Counted from the first letter of the stretch, positions 36,457 through 45,312 are shown. The stretch: DNA of 64,000 bases from Gorillibacterium massiliense (GCF_000455485.1 NZ_CBQR020000100.1:1-64000), one strand, 5' to 3'. Notes: generated from the letters alone by a model not told the origin. Numbers and translations: made by a program.

Positions 36457-37941
36457 GTGGCAAGGATGGTGGTTTTTCTGAAATCGACCTATCCGTTTGA
36501 CAGAACCGTTCTGATCAATGCCTTTAAATGCGCGTCCATCGGTATGGCTGTCCTATCTCTTAAAGGACACTGGCTTAACGTGAACCCGGCCTTTTGCCGC
36601 ATACTCGGATATACAGAAGAGGAACTGCTGGAGCTGAACTTCGCAGATATCACTCACCCGGACGATCTCACTTCGGATTTGGACATGTTTAACCGCCTCA
36701 TTACAGGAGAACTGCAAAAGTATGAACTTGAAAAACGGTATATCCATAAAACCGGACGTATCTTGCAAATCGCTTTATCGGTATCCATCGTACTTAACAA
36801 GTTCCAAACGCCACTCTATGTCATCACTCAAGTTCAGGATATAACCGAAAGAAAAAGAGAGGAACGCGAGCGTACCGCCGCTCTCGTCAATCAATTGAAA
36901 TCCTCGAGAGAGTCGTTTTTGATCCTGCTCAATCAGGTTCCGGACGCGGCGATTATTCTCGATGATGCCGTTTGCGTTTACGCCAACGAAGCAGCTTCCG
37001 CTTTTCTCGGCGGTGGCAATCCCGATTTTCTGCCCGGGCGCTCCATTTACGATATCGTCCTCCCCTCCCATCATCAGGCAGTAAAGGAGCACCTGGCCAA
37101 CCAGCAAGTCAGCATCTGGAGCCAATCCTCCATCGAATATCGGGTAACCGGCTATGCCGGGGAAGAATACGATGTCGAAGCGCTAGCGTTTCCCGTCCTC
37201 TTCAATGACAGGCCAGCCGTCAACCTGCTCTTGCGGGATATGGCCGAGCACAAACTATCCCGTTCGGCTCTGATCGAGTCGGAGAAGCTTTCTACCGTAG
37301 GACTGCTTTCCGCAGGGATCGCCCATGAAATCCGCAATCCTCTAACCTCTTTGAAAGGCTTCCTCAAGCTGCTGCGTACCCAAGTCGAGAATTACCGGTA
37401 TATCTCCATTATGGAATCCGAGCTGGAACGGATCGAATCCACGGTAAACGAACTGCTTTTTCTGGCAAAACCGAAGCTGCAGTCGTATTCATCCGTGGAA
37501 ATTTTTCAATTGTTAACGGAAGTGATCCTCTTTCTCGAACCCCATGCCCATCTGCTTGATGTCATCATCACAGGGCCGCCCGCAAGCGAAGAGCGTTATG
37601 TCTGGGGCGACCGAAATCATTTGAAGCAAGTCTTTCTCAACCTGATCAAAAACGGGATGGAAGCTTCCCCTTCCGGAGGACAACTTACCCTAAACGCCAG
37701 CGTAGCGGATGGTTGGATCAAAGTAACCGTCTCCGATCAAGGCAGCGGCATCCCGAAAGAGATCCGCAATAAGCTGGGGCAGCCCTTCGTCTCCACCAAA
37801 GAAAACGGAAACGGCTTGGGGCTGATGATCTGCCACAACATCGTGAAGAACCATAACGGCAGCTTGCTCATCACCAGCGGAAAAGAACTCGGAACCCAGG
37901 CAACGGTCGCTCTCCCCCTTTACCAACCGTCTGCTTCTTGA
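36457..37941 (+). CDS. Sensor histidine kinase with two PAS domains (KinE-like)
   Basis: A 494-residue soluble kinase. PAS 1 (about 20-130) contains GYTEEELLELNFADITHPDD, PAS 2 spans about 150-260, then the H box AHEIRNPLTSLKG (His290), N box LIKNGMEASP, G1 DQGSGIP, F box and G2 NGLGLMICHNIV. It is similar in layout and H-box to the kinase at 6376-7809; both resemble kinases that phosphorylate Spo0F, encoded in this window. No partner regulator is adjacent, as expected of an orphan phosphorelay kinase. The exact start (GTG 36457, ATG 36466 or GTG 36469) is unclear. Confidence 0.88.
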   Translation: MARMVVFLKSTYPFDRTVLINAFKCASIGMAVLSLKGHWLNVNPAFCRILGYTEEELLELNFADITHPDDLTSDLDMFNRLITGELQKYELEKRYIHKTGRILQIALSVSIVLNKFQTPLYVITQVQDITERKREERERTAALVNQLKSSRESFLILLNQVPDAAIILDDAVCVYANEAASAFLGGGNPDFLPGRSIYDIVLPSHHQAVKEHLANQQVSIWSQSSIEYRVTGYAGEEYDVEALAFPVLFNDRPAVNLLLRDMAEHKLSRSALIESEKLSTVGLLSAGIAHEIRNPLTSLKGFLKLLRTQVENYRYISIMESELERIESTVNELLFLAKPKLQSYSSVEIFQLLTEVILFLEPHAHLLDVIITGPPASEERYVWGDRNHLKQVFLNLIKNGMEASPSGGQLTLNASVADGWIKVTVSDQGSGIPKEIRNKLGQPFVSTKENGNGLGLMICHNIVKNHNGSLLITSGKELGTQATVALPLYQPSAS

Positions 37942-37950
37942 TATAGGAGC

Positions 37951-37989
37951 AAAAAATCCCCACTCCGCATGATGCCGAAGTGGGGATTT
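37951..37989. terminator. Bidirectional terminator
   Basis: AAATCCCCACT/AGTGGGGATTT stem (37954-37964, 37979-37989) with A and T runs, between the kinase and the convergent aldo/keto reductase. Confidence 0.92.
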
Positions 37990-37994
37990 CCATT

Positions 37995-38978
37995 TTAGTA
38001 GGAACCGCGAATATGCTCCTTTACCTGTTCCTGATAGTAAGCCCGCAGCCGCTCCAGTTCCTCTGGATTAAAGGGTTTGGTTGTGGCTGCGCCCAAGTTG
38101 TCTTCCACCTGTTTCACATTTTTAAAGCCGGGAATCACACAGGTGATGTTGGGATCATCGAGAATCCAGCGCATCGCTGCTTGCGCCATGCTGCCTCGGC
38201 CTTCCGCGATCCACGACAGGCCCTGTGCCAGCTCCACACCCTTCGCAAAAGGCAAACCGGCGAAGGTCTCGCCTACATTGAATTGTTCGCCATTGGCATT
38301 GAAGTTCCGATGGTCGCTGGACTCGAAAGTGCTCATCTTCGTAAACTTGCCCGTGAGCAGACCGCTGGCCAGCGGCAGCCGCACCAATATCCCCGCCCCG
38401 GCCCTTTTGGTCTCAGGGAACAACTCCTCCGCGGGTTTTTGCCGGAACAGGTTGAAGATCACCTGCAGTGCTTTGACCCCAGGCGCTTTCAGGCTAATCA
38501 AACCTTCCTCGACGGATTCGACGCTGACGCCGTAATGGCGGATTTTGCCCTCCTGCTGCAGCTTGTCCAGCACTTCAAATACCGCGCCATCCTTCAGCAC
38601 CGAAAGAGGCGGACAATGAATCTGGTAAAGATCGATTCTCTCCCGTTTGAGCCGCTTCAGGCTGTTTTCGCAATATTGACGCACCGTTTCCGCCGAGTAA
38701 TTGGCAGGGTCATGAATATCCCCGGACCGGCAAAACTTGGTCGCGATATGAATCTCATCCTCTTTCCCTTTGGTGGCTTTCGCCAACAGTTCTTCGGCGT
38801 GGCCGGAGCCGTACACATCGGCGGTGTCGAAGAAGTTAACCCCCGCGTCCATCGCTGCCGCTAGCCCATCCAGCCCTTCCGTATCGCGAGTTTGCCCCCA
38901 ATCGCCGCCGATGGCCCACGTTCCGAAGCTGATCTCGCTAACGGTAAGCTCTGTATCTCCCAACTGCCGATAGTTCAT
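37995..38978 (-). CDS. Aldo/keto reductase
   Basis: A 327-residue NADPH-dependent oxidoreductase with a TIM-barrel fold. The catalytic Asp and Tyr are in NFFDTADVYGSGHAEELL, Lys in IATKFC and His in YQIHCPP; the cofactor region near the C terminus reads CVIPGFKN. I chose ATG 38978 (MNYRQLG), nine bases after AAAGGAG; the longer frame to 39038 is not supported. The substrate is unknown. It stands alone. Confidence 0.92.
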   Translation of the reverse strand: MNYRQLGDTELTVSEISFGTWAIGGDWGQTRDTEGLDGLAAAMDAGVNFFDTADVYGSGHAEELLAKATKGKEDEIHIATKFCRSGDIHDPANYSAETVRQYCENSLKRLKRERIDLYQIHCPPLSVLKDGAVFEVLDKLQQEGKIRHYGVSVESVEEGLISLKAPGVKALQVIFNLFRQKPAEELFPETKRAGAGILVRLPLASGLLTGKFTKMSTFESSDHRNFNANGEQFNVGETFAGLPFAKGVELAQGLSWIAEGRGSMAQAAMRWILDDPNITCVIPGFKNVKQVEDNLGAATTKPFNPEELERLRAYYQEQVKEHIRGSY

Positions 38979-39062
38979 GTTGTGCATCTCCTTTGAATGA
39001 TCTTTTGGTTTATCGCCCTGCTCGAGGCATGCGTGCATTTTCCGTCCTTCGTTATCGACGCC

Positions 39063-39911
39063 TTAGTCCAGTCCGGCTGAGCCAACGACGGTGGCGACTT
39101 CGGCGGGACGGCGGGTAAAAGACCCCTTTTCCCAGTCTCTGCGGACCTGCATATACTGTCCTTTTTCCATGTCATAGTAGATGTTGAGGAAAGAAGCGTC
39201 GCCTACCTTGCGATACCGGATAAACGGCCGGGAATCGGCCGAATAGATATCCCGCTCGATGAGCTTAAACCCGTCCCGCTCCACGGTAAAGATCGCGTAC
39301 ATGCTGCCGTTGCTTCCCGACCACTGGCCGACGGCGAAATCCGGCTGTCCGTCCCCGTTATAATCGTCAAAAGGCAGCGGAAGGACCGGCTGTTTGCGGA
39401 AACTTATATCCTGACCGAATGCGTTGCTAAGGGAGATGCGGCCTAACTCCTTACCTTCCGCGCCGGTTAACACCGCATCGAAATGACCGTGGCGAAAAGT
39501 GCCTTCAAAAGGCCCCGGCTCCGTGTCCGTCACTTCCTTGCCCGCGGTAAACCAGATGCGGACGGTCTCCGCTTTGCCGTCCCCGTCGGCATCGGCTTGT
39601 CCCTCAGCGATGACAAGAGGGGCTGCAAGCTCCACCGTAACGGGAGTGGCGACGGTCATAAGCGTCGAATCGAGCTGAACGGATGCCGACGCGGTTGGCG
39701 AAGCGGTTGAACCCGCTAACGTAGGAGCTGCCGTCTTCAAGTTAGCTGCCACAGCCGTCGCTTCTGCAACCGCCGTGTCCTCCGGTGTGCTTGTCTGCGC
39801 TCCAGTCAAGCTTTCCACCCGATCGCCGGTTCCTCCTCCACATGCGGTTAATGCCATAAACAATCCTGCCGCTCCCAGAATGACAGCTGCGTTAATCTTC
39901 CGTTTCCGCAA
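39063..39911 (-). CDS. Lipoprotein with FG-GAP/EF-hand-like acidic motifs
   Basis: A 282-residue lipoprotein: TTG 39911 has AAGGAGAG seven bases upstream and yields a signal peptide (INAAVILGAAGLFM) ending in the lipobox ALTAC. A low-complexity Ala/Thr/Ser linker of about 70 residues follows, then a beta-rich domain with two calcium-loop-like elements, DADGDGKAE and DYNGDGQPD, as found in VCBS/FG-GAP repeats. The function is unknown; the protein should sit on the outer face of the membrane. Confidence 0.8.
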   Translation of the reverse strand: MRKRKINAAVILGAAGLFMALTACGGGTGDRVESLTGAQTSTPEDTAVAEATAVAANLKTAAPTLAGSTASPTASASVQLDSTLMTVATPVTVELAAPLVIAEGQADADGDGKAETVRIWFTAGKEVTDTEPGPFEGTFRHGHFDAVLTGAEGKELGRISLSNAFGQDISFRKQPVLPLPFDDYNGDGQPDFAVGQWSGSNGSMYAIFTVERDGFKLIERDIYSADSRPFIRYRKVGDASFLNIYYDMEKGQYMQVRRDWEKGSFTRRPAEVATVVGSAGLD

Positions 39912-40112
39912 GACATATCTCTCCTTAGGCTTGCCTTCTCCCTTCAAAAGTAGCCTGCCGGTCGGCTGCTGTCAAGATTAACCGGCGGCCTCCAGCCATG
40001 GAAAAACACCGACGTTACTCGTTACTCCCCCTATCTCTCTTTCATTGGTGCACCCGCAGAATGTCTTGCTATAATGGAAAATACGACAGACATCAGGCAA
40101 GGAGCAGCGAAC

Positions 40113-40415
40113 ATGGCATTCGGCATTTCACGGGAAGAATTGAATGAGTGGAAGCGCAGGGTTGAAGCAGGCGAAATCGCCTACTTAACCCACTACTGGA
40201 TCGAACCGCGTTTTCCCGGCATTACGACCGTTACAAAAGTAGGCTGCAGCCGGTTGGAAAAGCTGTCCGCATGGTGCATCGACAACGGGCTTCCGCCCCG
40301 CTATATCCATCGGCGCTCGCCTTTCCCCCATTTCGATCTCATCGGGCCGAAGCAAGGGGAGATCTTGCGGCGGGAAGGGCTATGGGAACAGGTGGAACGC
40401 TTTGGCATCCAGTAG
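40113..40415 (+). CDS. Conserved small protein (YneQ-like)
   Basis: A 100-residue soluble protein, MAFGISREEL..., rich in Trp, His and Arg, with the patterns AGEIAYLTHYW, TTVTKVGC and PHFDLIG. From memory this resembles Bacillus YneQ, a family without known function; I cannot verify that here. ATG 40113 has AAGGAG eight bases upstream, whereas the longer frame from 40074 does not. A hairpin (AAAGCG.CCAAT with its complement, 40437-40465) follows. Confidence 0.7.
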   Translation: MAFGISREELNEWKRRVEAGEIAYLTHYWIEPRFPGITTVTKVGCSRLEKLSAWCIDNGLPPRYIHRRSPFPHFDLIGPKQGEILRREGLWEQVERFGIQ

Positions 40416-40532
40416 ATAAATCCAACGCAGGGCTAATAAAAGCGTCCAATCCTCGATTGGGCGCTTTACGCATCTCCTCGTTTATTCTCGGTTTCGCCAT
40501 TGCTTTTTCGGTTCTCCCGGCATACACTTAGC

Positions 40533-40561
40533 TTAAACTGAATGGCATTCAGTTTTATAAT
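40533..40561 (+). promoter_or_regulatory. Promoter with an operator palindrome between -35 and -10
   Basis: A perfect inverted repeat, AAACTGAATG and CATTCAGTTT around one G (40535-40555), lies in the 17-base spacer and -35 edge of a promoter with -35 TTAAAC (40533-40538) and -10 TATAAT (40556-40561). This is a typical operator placement for a TetR repressor, and a TetR gene is the second gene of the operon downstream. Confidence 0.82.
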
Positions 40562-40582
40562 TGTGAAATGGAGCCGATGCCC

Positions 40583-41656
40583 ATGTTCGACAGCTTTGGA
40601 GAGCAATTGCGTCTCACCGTAACCCAATCCGTGCGGCTATTGAAACAGACTCCCTACTCTGCCGCCGCTCTGGCCCGAATCGCCGCTCACGGCAAAAAAG
40701 CTGCCTCCGAACGGGCCCGACATCTGGAAGAGGGAGTGCAAGTCCCCCCCATCCTCATCCTGAGCACCACCGCAGCCTGCAACCTCAACTGCGCGGGCTG
40801 TTATTCGCGGCAAACGGCACATATGCCGGGCACCGATCTTCCGCCAGATGCCATACACCGGCTGGTGGATGAGGCGGCAGAAATCGGTGTCGCCGTTCTC
40901 ATGCTCGCCGGTGGAGAGCCGCTGCTTGCGCCGGAATGGCTGCATGCGGCTGCACGCCATCCCGGCCTGCTAACGCTGCTCTTCACCAACGGCACCCTTC
41001 TGGACGACGCCCGCGCCCGCTGGCTGGCGGAGCACCGCCATATTCTGCCGGTATTCAGCCTGGAAGGCACCGAGGTTCATACCGATCTGCGCCGGGGCGA
41101 AGGGGTTCATGCCGCCGTCCAGGAAGCGATCCTACGGTTGACGCGGTATTCCGTCCCCTTTGGCGTCTCCATCACCACCACCGCCGAAAACCTGGAATTC
41201 GTCACGTCCCCGGCTTTTCTGGAGGAAAACTTTCTCTCCGCATGCCGGCTGTTCTTGTACGTGGAATACGTTCCGGCTGCACCGAACACCCTTCACCTCG
41301 TCTTGGATAAACAGCAAAAACAGCAGCTCACGGAGCACTGCCGGGCAAATGGCAAGCGATACCCCGCCCTCTTTCTCCCCTTCCCCGGGGACGAAGCTTT
41401 GCATGACGGTTGTCTCGCCGCCGGCAGAGGGTTTGTCTATATGAGTCCATCCGGCGATCTGCAGCCCTGCCCGTTCGCTCCTTTTTCCGACCGGAACATA
41501 AGCGGCACAAGCCTGCTCACTGCCTTGCGATCGCCGCTGCTCCGCCGCATCCGGGCCCAGCATCACACGCTGCGCGAAGGCGTCGGAGGCTGTGCCCTGC
41601 GGTCTAACGCCGACTGGGTCGCCCAAGCGCTTGAAGAGAAAGGAGTGGACAACTAA
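40583..41656 (+). CDS. Radical SAM protein with C-terminal SPASM/twitch-like cysteines
   Basis: A 357-residue radical SAM enzyme. The 4Fe-4S motif is CNLNCAGC (C66, C70, C73), the GGEP motif is in LMLAGGEPLL, and the C-terminal third has extra cysteines in DGCLAAGRG, LQPCPFAP and VGGCAL, suggesting an auxiliary cluster. The substrate is unknown. I start at ATG 40583, with TGGAG nine bases upstream; ATG 40568 would be almost leaderless. It is the first gene of an operon with TetR and ATL genes, under a palindromic operator. Confidence 0.87.
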   Translation: MFDSFGEQLRLTVTQSVRLLKQTPYSAAALARIAAHGKKAASERARHLEEGVQVPPILILSTTAACNLNCAGCYSRQTAHMPGTDLPPDAIHRLVDEAAEIGVAVLMLAGGEPLLAPEWLHAAARHPGLLTLLFTNGTLLDDARARWLAEHRHILPVFSLEGTEVHTDLRRGEGVHAAVQEAILRLTRYSVPFGVSITTTAENLEFVTSPAFLEENFLSACRLFLYVEYVPAAPNTLHLVLDKQQKQQLTEHCRANGKRYPALFLPFPGDEALHDGCLAAGRGFVYMSPSGDLQPCPFAPFSDRNISGTSLLTALRSPLLRRIRAQHHTLREGVGGCALRSNADWVAQALEEKGVDN

Positions 41657-42285
41657 TTAGAACCGCACAACCGGCAAAAGAAACCATCATCCGAATTACC
41701 ATGGAAATGCTTCAGGAAGGCATGCAGCCGAATGAAATCACAATCAAACAAATCATGGAACGGGCCGATGTTGGAATGGGCACCGTCAACTATCATTTTG
41801 GCTCCAAGGAAAATTTGATGAATCTCGTCATCCGCCGTTACATCTCCTCCATTCTGCCGGAGACTCCCAGAATATTCGGGCAGTATGCCGATCTCCCGCC
41901 GCTTCAACAATTTCGTGCGGGAGTGAAGGATATCATGACCATCATTGCCCGAGAACCGGAAATTGCCCGGCAGGCGTTCATGCAGGATATGACCGCAGGA
42001 TTTGAGGGCGATGCCACTTCAGAGACGATTCAGGCGCTCCTCGCTCCCCTTCGTTCTGCGCTGGGTGACGAAGACGAAACCCGGCTTTGGCTGCGGCTTC
42101 ACCTCCTGGTGGTTGGCTTGGAGGCGACGGTTTTGCGCAGCGAAATAGTGCGTAAAGCCAGCGGCTTGCATTTTGAAGACGACGGGGAGCGCGAAGAGAT
42201 ACTGGACGCCATTCTGGATATGGTTCTCGCCCCAGCTGTTACAAGAAATGTCCATGACGGGCGGAAAGGAGCAGGCAGCGTATGA
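41656..42285 (+). CDS. TetR-family regulator, probably starting at a non-AUG codon
   Basis: A TetR regulator whose helix-turn-helix reads TIKQIMERADVGMGTVNYHFGSKENL. Starting at the first ATG (41701) would cut helix 1. In the same frame the sequence back to ATT 41656 (IRTAQPAKETIIRITMEMLQ) supplies this helix; ATT overlaps the preceding stop as TAATT and has AAGGAG ten bases upstream, so I favour ATT as start (209 residues). The stop overlaps the next gene as ATGA. It probably represses its own operon through the palindrome at 40535-40555. The ligand is unknown. Confidence 0.82.
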   Translation: MRTAQPAKETIIRITMEMLQEGMQPNEITIKQIMERADVGMGTVNYHFGSKENLMNLVIRRYISSILPETPRIFGQYADLPPLQQFRAGVKDIMTIIAREPEIARQAFMQDMTAGFEGDATSETIQALLAPLRSALGDEDETRLWLRLHLLVVGLEATVLRSEIVRKASGLHFEDDGEREEILDAILDMVLAPAVTRNVHDGRKGAGSV

Positions 42286-42620
42286 CCCCTTTTACTGAAC
42301 AAGTCATCCAAATCATCAGAGGGATACCCGCGGGAAAAGTCATGACCTATGGTCAAGTTGCCGCCCTTGCCGGCAGTCCCCGGGGAGCGCGGCAGGTCGT
42401 GCGCATCCTCCATTCCATGAGCGAAAAATATGCGCTGCCCTGGCACCGGATCGTAAACGCCAAAGGGCAAATCGCACTTCAGGAGGAAGACGCGGTTTTG
42501 ACCCAATGCATGCTTTTGGAAAATGATGGATTGGAAATCGGACCTGGCAACCGCATTTCTCTGGAAATCTACCAATACAGACTGGCCGAAGACGCGTTTG
42601 ACGGCTACAATAGACACTAA
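42282..42620 (+). CDS. Alkyltransferase-like (ATL) DNA-damage recognition protein
   Basis: A 112-residue protein homologous to the DNA-binding domain of O6-alkylguanine-DNA methyltransferase (MTYGQVAALAGSPRGARQVV is the helix-turn-helix and arginine finger). The active-site PCHR motif is PWHR, with Trp54 in place of the acceptor Cys, so it should bind O6-alkylguanine without repairing it and hand it to nucleotide excision repair, as known for ATL proteins. Its ATG overlaps the TetR stop. It is the last gene of the radical SAM-TetR-ATL operon. Confidence 0.92.
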   Translation: MTPFTEQVIQIIRGIPAGKVMTYGQVAALAGSPRGARQVVRILHSMSEKYALPWHRIVNAKGQIALQEEDAVLTQCMLLENDGLEIGPGNRISLEIYQYRLAEDAFDGYNRH

Positions 42621-42650
42621 CCCAAGGAAAACGGATGCGACGCCTCCAAA

Positions 42651-42714
42651 GGCCGAGCGACGTTTAACGTAGCGTAATCAGGCTTTTATAGTGACAAACT
42701 TATACTTTCTAATG
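42651..42714. repeat. Dispersed intergenic repeat, copy D
   Basis: GGCCGAGCGACGTTTAACGT and the end CTTATACTTTCTAATG match copy B best; it lies between the ATL and HAD genes. Here the neighbouring genes are on the plus strand, so its orientation relative to transcription is opposite to copies A-C. Confidence 0.6.
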
Positions 42715-42769
42715 AAATGAAAAAGAGAACCGCCGCACACCCTTGTGACGGCCGTATGGGAGAGAGAGC

Positions 42770-43573
42770 ATGTACAAACTTATTGCAATCGACATCGACG
42801 ATACCTTGATCAACGATGAAAAAGCCGTAACCCCTGCCACGAAAAAAGCGCTGGAGGAAGCCGTCGAAGCTGGCATCATCGTCACCTTGGCGACAGGCCG
42901 CGCCTACGCGTCCGCACAAGCCATTGCCCGCCAAATCGGGCTCAATGTTCCGATCATCACCTATCAAGGCGCACTGATCAAAAACTTGCTGGACGAGCAG
43001 GTGCTCTACGAGCGCTATGTCCCGAAGGAAGCGGCCGAAAAGCTGCTGCAGTACTGCGTGGAACACGACCTGCATTTGCAAACCTATATCGATGACAAGC
43101 TGTATACCCGGGAAGACAACGAAAAAATCGTCGCCTACTGCGCCTTGAACCGGACACCCTACTACATCGAGCCGGACTTTGCCAAAGTCATCGCAAAGCC
43201 TACGCCCAAGCTGCTCATCATCGACGAGCCGGCGCTTCTCGACGAAATCGCCCCCATCTTGCGGGAACTACTGGGTCCCAAAGTGCATATCACCAAATCC
43301 AAGCCGAACTTCTTGGAGATCATGCACCACGAAGGAACCAAAGGCCATGCTTTGGTCCACTTGGCGCAGCATTTTGGCTGCTCCATGGATGAAACCATCG
43401 CCGCCGGGGACTCCTGGAACGATCACGAAATGCTGGAGGCTGCAGGTCTCGGGGTCGCCATGGGCAACGCCATCCCTGCCCTTAAGGAAATCGCCGATTA
43501 CGTGACGGCGTCAAACAACGAGGACGGCATTAAACAAGTGATCGACAAATTCATCTTCAACCGAGGCGAATAA
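42770..43573 (+). CDS. Cof-type HAD-IIB phosphatase
   Basis: A 267-residue HAD phosphatase of the Cof/YidA class. Motif I is IDIDDTLIND, motif II TGRAYAS, the lysine of motif III lies in ITKSKPNFLEI, and motif IV is AGDSWNDHEML; a IIB-type cap occupies about residues 85-185. Such enzymes dephosphorylate sugar phosphates or flavin/PLP intermediates; the substrate here is not evident. GGGAGAG lies before ATG 42770. It stands alone. Confidence 0.93.
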   Translation: MYKLIAIDIDDTLINDEKAVTPATKKALEEAVEAGIIVTLATGRAYASAQAIARQIGLNVPIITYQGALIKNLLDEQVLYERYVPKEAAEKLLQYCVEHDLHLQTYIDDKLYTREDNEKIVAYCALNRTPYYIEPDFAKVIAKPTPKLLIIDEPALLDEIAPILRELLGPKVHITKSKPNFLEIMHHEGTKGHALVHLAQHFGCSMDETIAAGDSWNDHEMLEAAGLGVAMGNAIPALKEIADYVTASNNEDGIKQVIDKFIFNRGE

Positions 43574-43772
43574 AAAACAGCTTTCTTTTACAAAAAAAGG
43601 ATTTCATCCGCATTCATGGAATAAAAATAATTACAACCTGCGTCTATCGGATCTTCTGGTCCAGTGTACACCCCAGACCTTCGTCCAAGTCCGGATATGG
43701 GCTTCCGTACGTTCCCCAATGCATGCTTGGAACTTATTCTTGAGTTAGTGCAAGATAAGGAGGGGCTCTGAG

Positions 43773-44336
43773 ATGGCGGATCAAGATCATTCCATATACG
43801 TGCTGTTGACCGATACCGGGACATGGTTTACGAAGGTGATCGGCTTATACACGAAAGCCAACTGGAACCATGCTTCCATTGCCTTTGACGCCGAACTGCG
43901 TGATGTGTACAGCTTTGGCCGTAAGCACCCCGCCAATCCTTTGAGCGGAGGATTCGTAAAAGAAAACCTCCACACCGGCATCCTGTTTCAAAGTGCCTCC
44001 TGCGCCATTTACCGGTGTCCGGTCAGCCAGAGCCAGTACAACCGCATACGGGAATGCATCCGTATGTTCGAACAAAACCGGGACATTTACAAATACAATC
44101 TTCTTGGTTTGATCGGTTTGATGCTGAACATTGCGTATGAGCGAAAGAACGCTTTTTTTTGCACCCAATTCGTCGCCATGGTGATGGGCAACAGCGGCAT
44201 TCCTTTATCCGAAAAACCGTACCCGTTCGTTACTCCGGTGGACATCTTAAACTCAAGAGTGCTGCAGCCTGTCTATCAAGGTTCGCTCCAAACCTACGTA
44301 AACAAGGAAGCTGCCGACGTACTTATGTACGGGTAG
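43773..44336 (+). CDS. Permuted papain-like (YiiX/NlpC-P60 superfamily) protein
   Basis: A 187-residue protein without signal peptide. A candidate catalytic His lies early (NHASIAFD) and a Cys late (NAFFCTQFVAMVM), the order expected of circularly permuted NlpC/P60-like enzymes such as the YiiX and LRAT groups. These act on lipids, amides or peptides; the substrate here is unknown. AAGGAGGGG precedes ATG 43773. The last codons overlap its own terminator hairpin. Confidence 0.72.
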   Translation: MADQDHSIYVLLTDTGTWFTKVIGLYTKANWNHASIAFDAELRDVYSFGRKHPANPLSGGFVKENLHTGILFQSASCAIYRCPVSQSQYNRIRECIRMFEQNRDIYKYNLLGLIGLMLNIAYERKNAFFCTQFVAMVMGNSGIPLSEKPYPFVTPVDILNSRVLQPVYQGSLQTYVNKEAADVLMYG

Positions 44337-44347
44337 CTTCTTTTTTT
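44307..44347 (+). terminator. Terminator overlapping the end of the permuted papain-like gene
   Basis: GAAGCT.CCG..GTAC/GTAC..GGTAGCTTC stem followed by seven T. Confidence 0.88.
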
Positions 44348-44423
44348 ATCTCTATATATAATAGAAAAGACGGACAAGCGTTCGTACGAACGAACCGATT
44401 ATGGGAGTTACTGGAGGCAACCG

Positions 44424-45189
44424 ATGATCAAACTGGTATCATGGAACGTCAACGGATTACGGGCCTGCGTCAACAAAGGCTTTAACGACTACTTTGCGGA
44501 AACGGATGCGGATATATTTTGCGTGCAGGAGACAAAGCTTCAGGAAGGCCAAATCTGCCTGGACCAGGGCGAGGAATCCCGGCAATATTGGAATTATGCC
44601 ATCAAGAAAGGCTATTCCGGGACCGCCGTGTTTACAAAAATACAGCCCCTCTCTGTGCGGTACGGCATGGAAGAGGATGAAGAGCCCGAAGGCCGCATCA
44701 TTACGTTGGAATTTGAAAGCTTTTATCTGGTTAATGTTTATACCCCAAACGCCAAGCGAGATCTAGCCCGGTTGCCCTACCGGGTAGAATGGGAGGACCG
44801 GTTCCGCAGCTACTTGCTCCAATTGGATGCAAAGAAGCCCGTGATCGCCTGCGGCGATTTGAATGTCGCCCATGAGGAGATCGACATCAAAAACGCCCGC
44901 TCCAACCGGGGCAACTCCGGGTTCACCGACGAGGAGCGCGGTAAGATGACTGAGCTGCTGGGTGCCGGTTTCATCGATACGTTCCGCCATTTTTATCCCG
45001 AAAAAGACGACGCCTTTACTTGGTGGTCCAACATGCCGGGCGTGCGGGAGAGGAACGTTGGCTGGCGCATCGACTATTTCATCGCCTCTGCCCGTCTAGC
45101 TCCCGCACTCCATAGACGCCGGGATTGACAGCAATATTTTGGGGAGCGATCATTGTCCGATTGTGCTGAAGCTAAATGTCGAACGCTGA
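44424..45189 (+). pseudogene. exoA: Exonuclease III (ExoA), frameshifted near its 3' end
   Basis: Codes for the Mg-dependent AP endonuclease/3' exonuclease of base excision repair: SWNVNGLRA, VQETKLQ, GYSGTAVFTK, GDLNVAHEEIDI and GWRIDYF are all present. The frame then runs out to a stop at 45128 (234 residues), while the expected ending, IDAG...NILGSDHCPIVLKL with the catalytic His of SDHCP, lies in the next frame up to 45189. Removing one C of the pair 45110-45111 restores a 254-residue protein. Either the gene is inactivated or there is a sequencing error. Confidence 0.9.
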
Positions 45190-45252
45190 CGTATTTTCCA
45201 TGTAGATATTGTGAATTTACAATCTTTTAACAATCCCGGTCATGTAAATTAA

Positions 45253-45291
45253 TGAAGCGCCACTAGTCTGTAGGTGGCGCTTCATATTTTT
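45253..45291 (+). terminator. Terminator after exoA
   Basis: TGAAGCGCCAC/GTGGCGCTTCA, an 11-bp perfect stem (45253-45263, 45274-45284), followed by TATTTTTT. Confidence 0.92.
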
Positions 45292-45312
45292 TACATATTG
45301 GGGGAGACGGTC

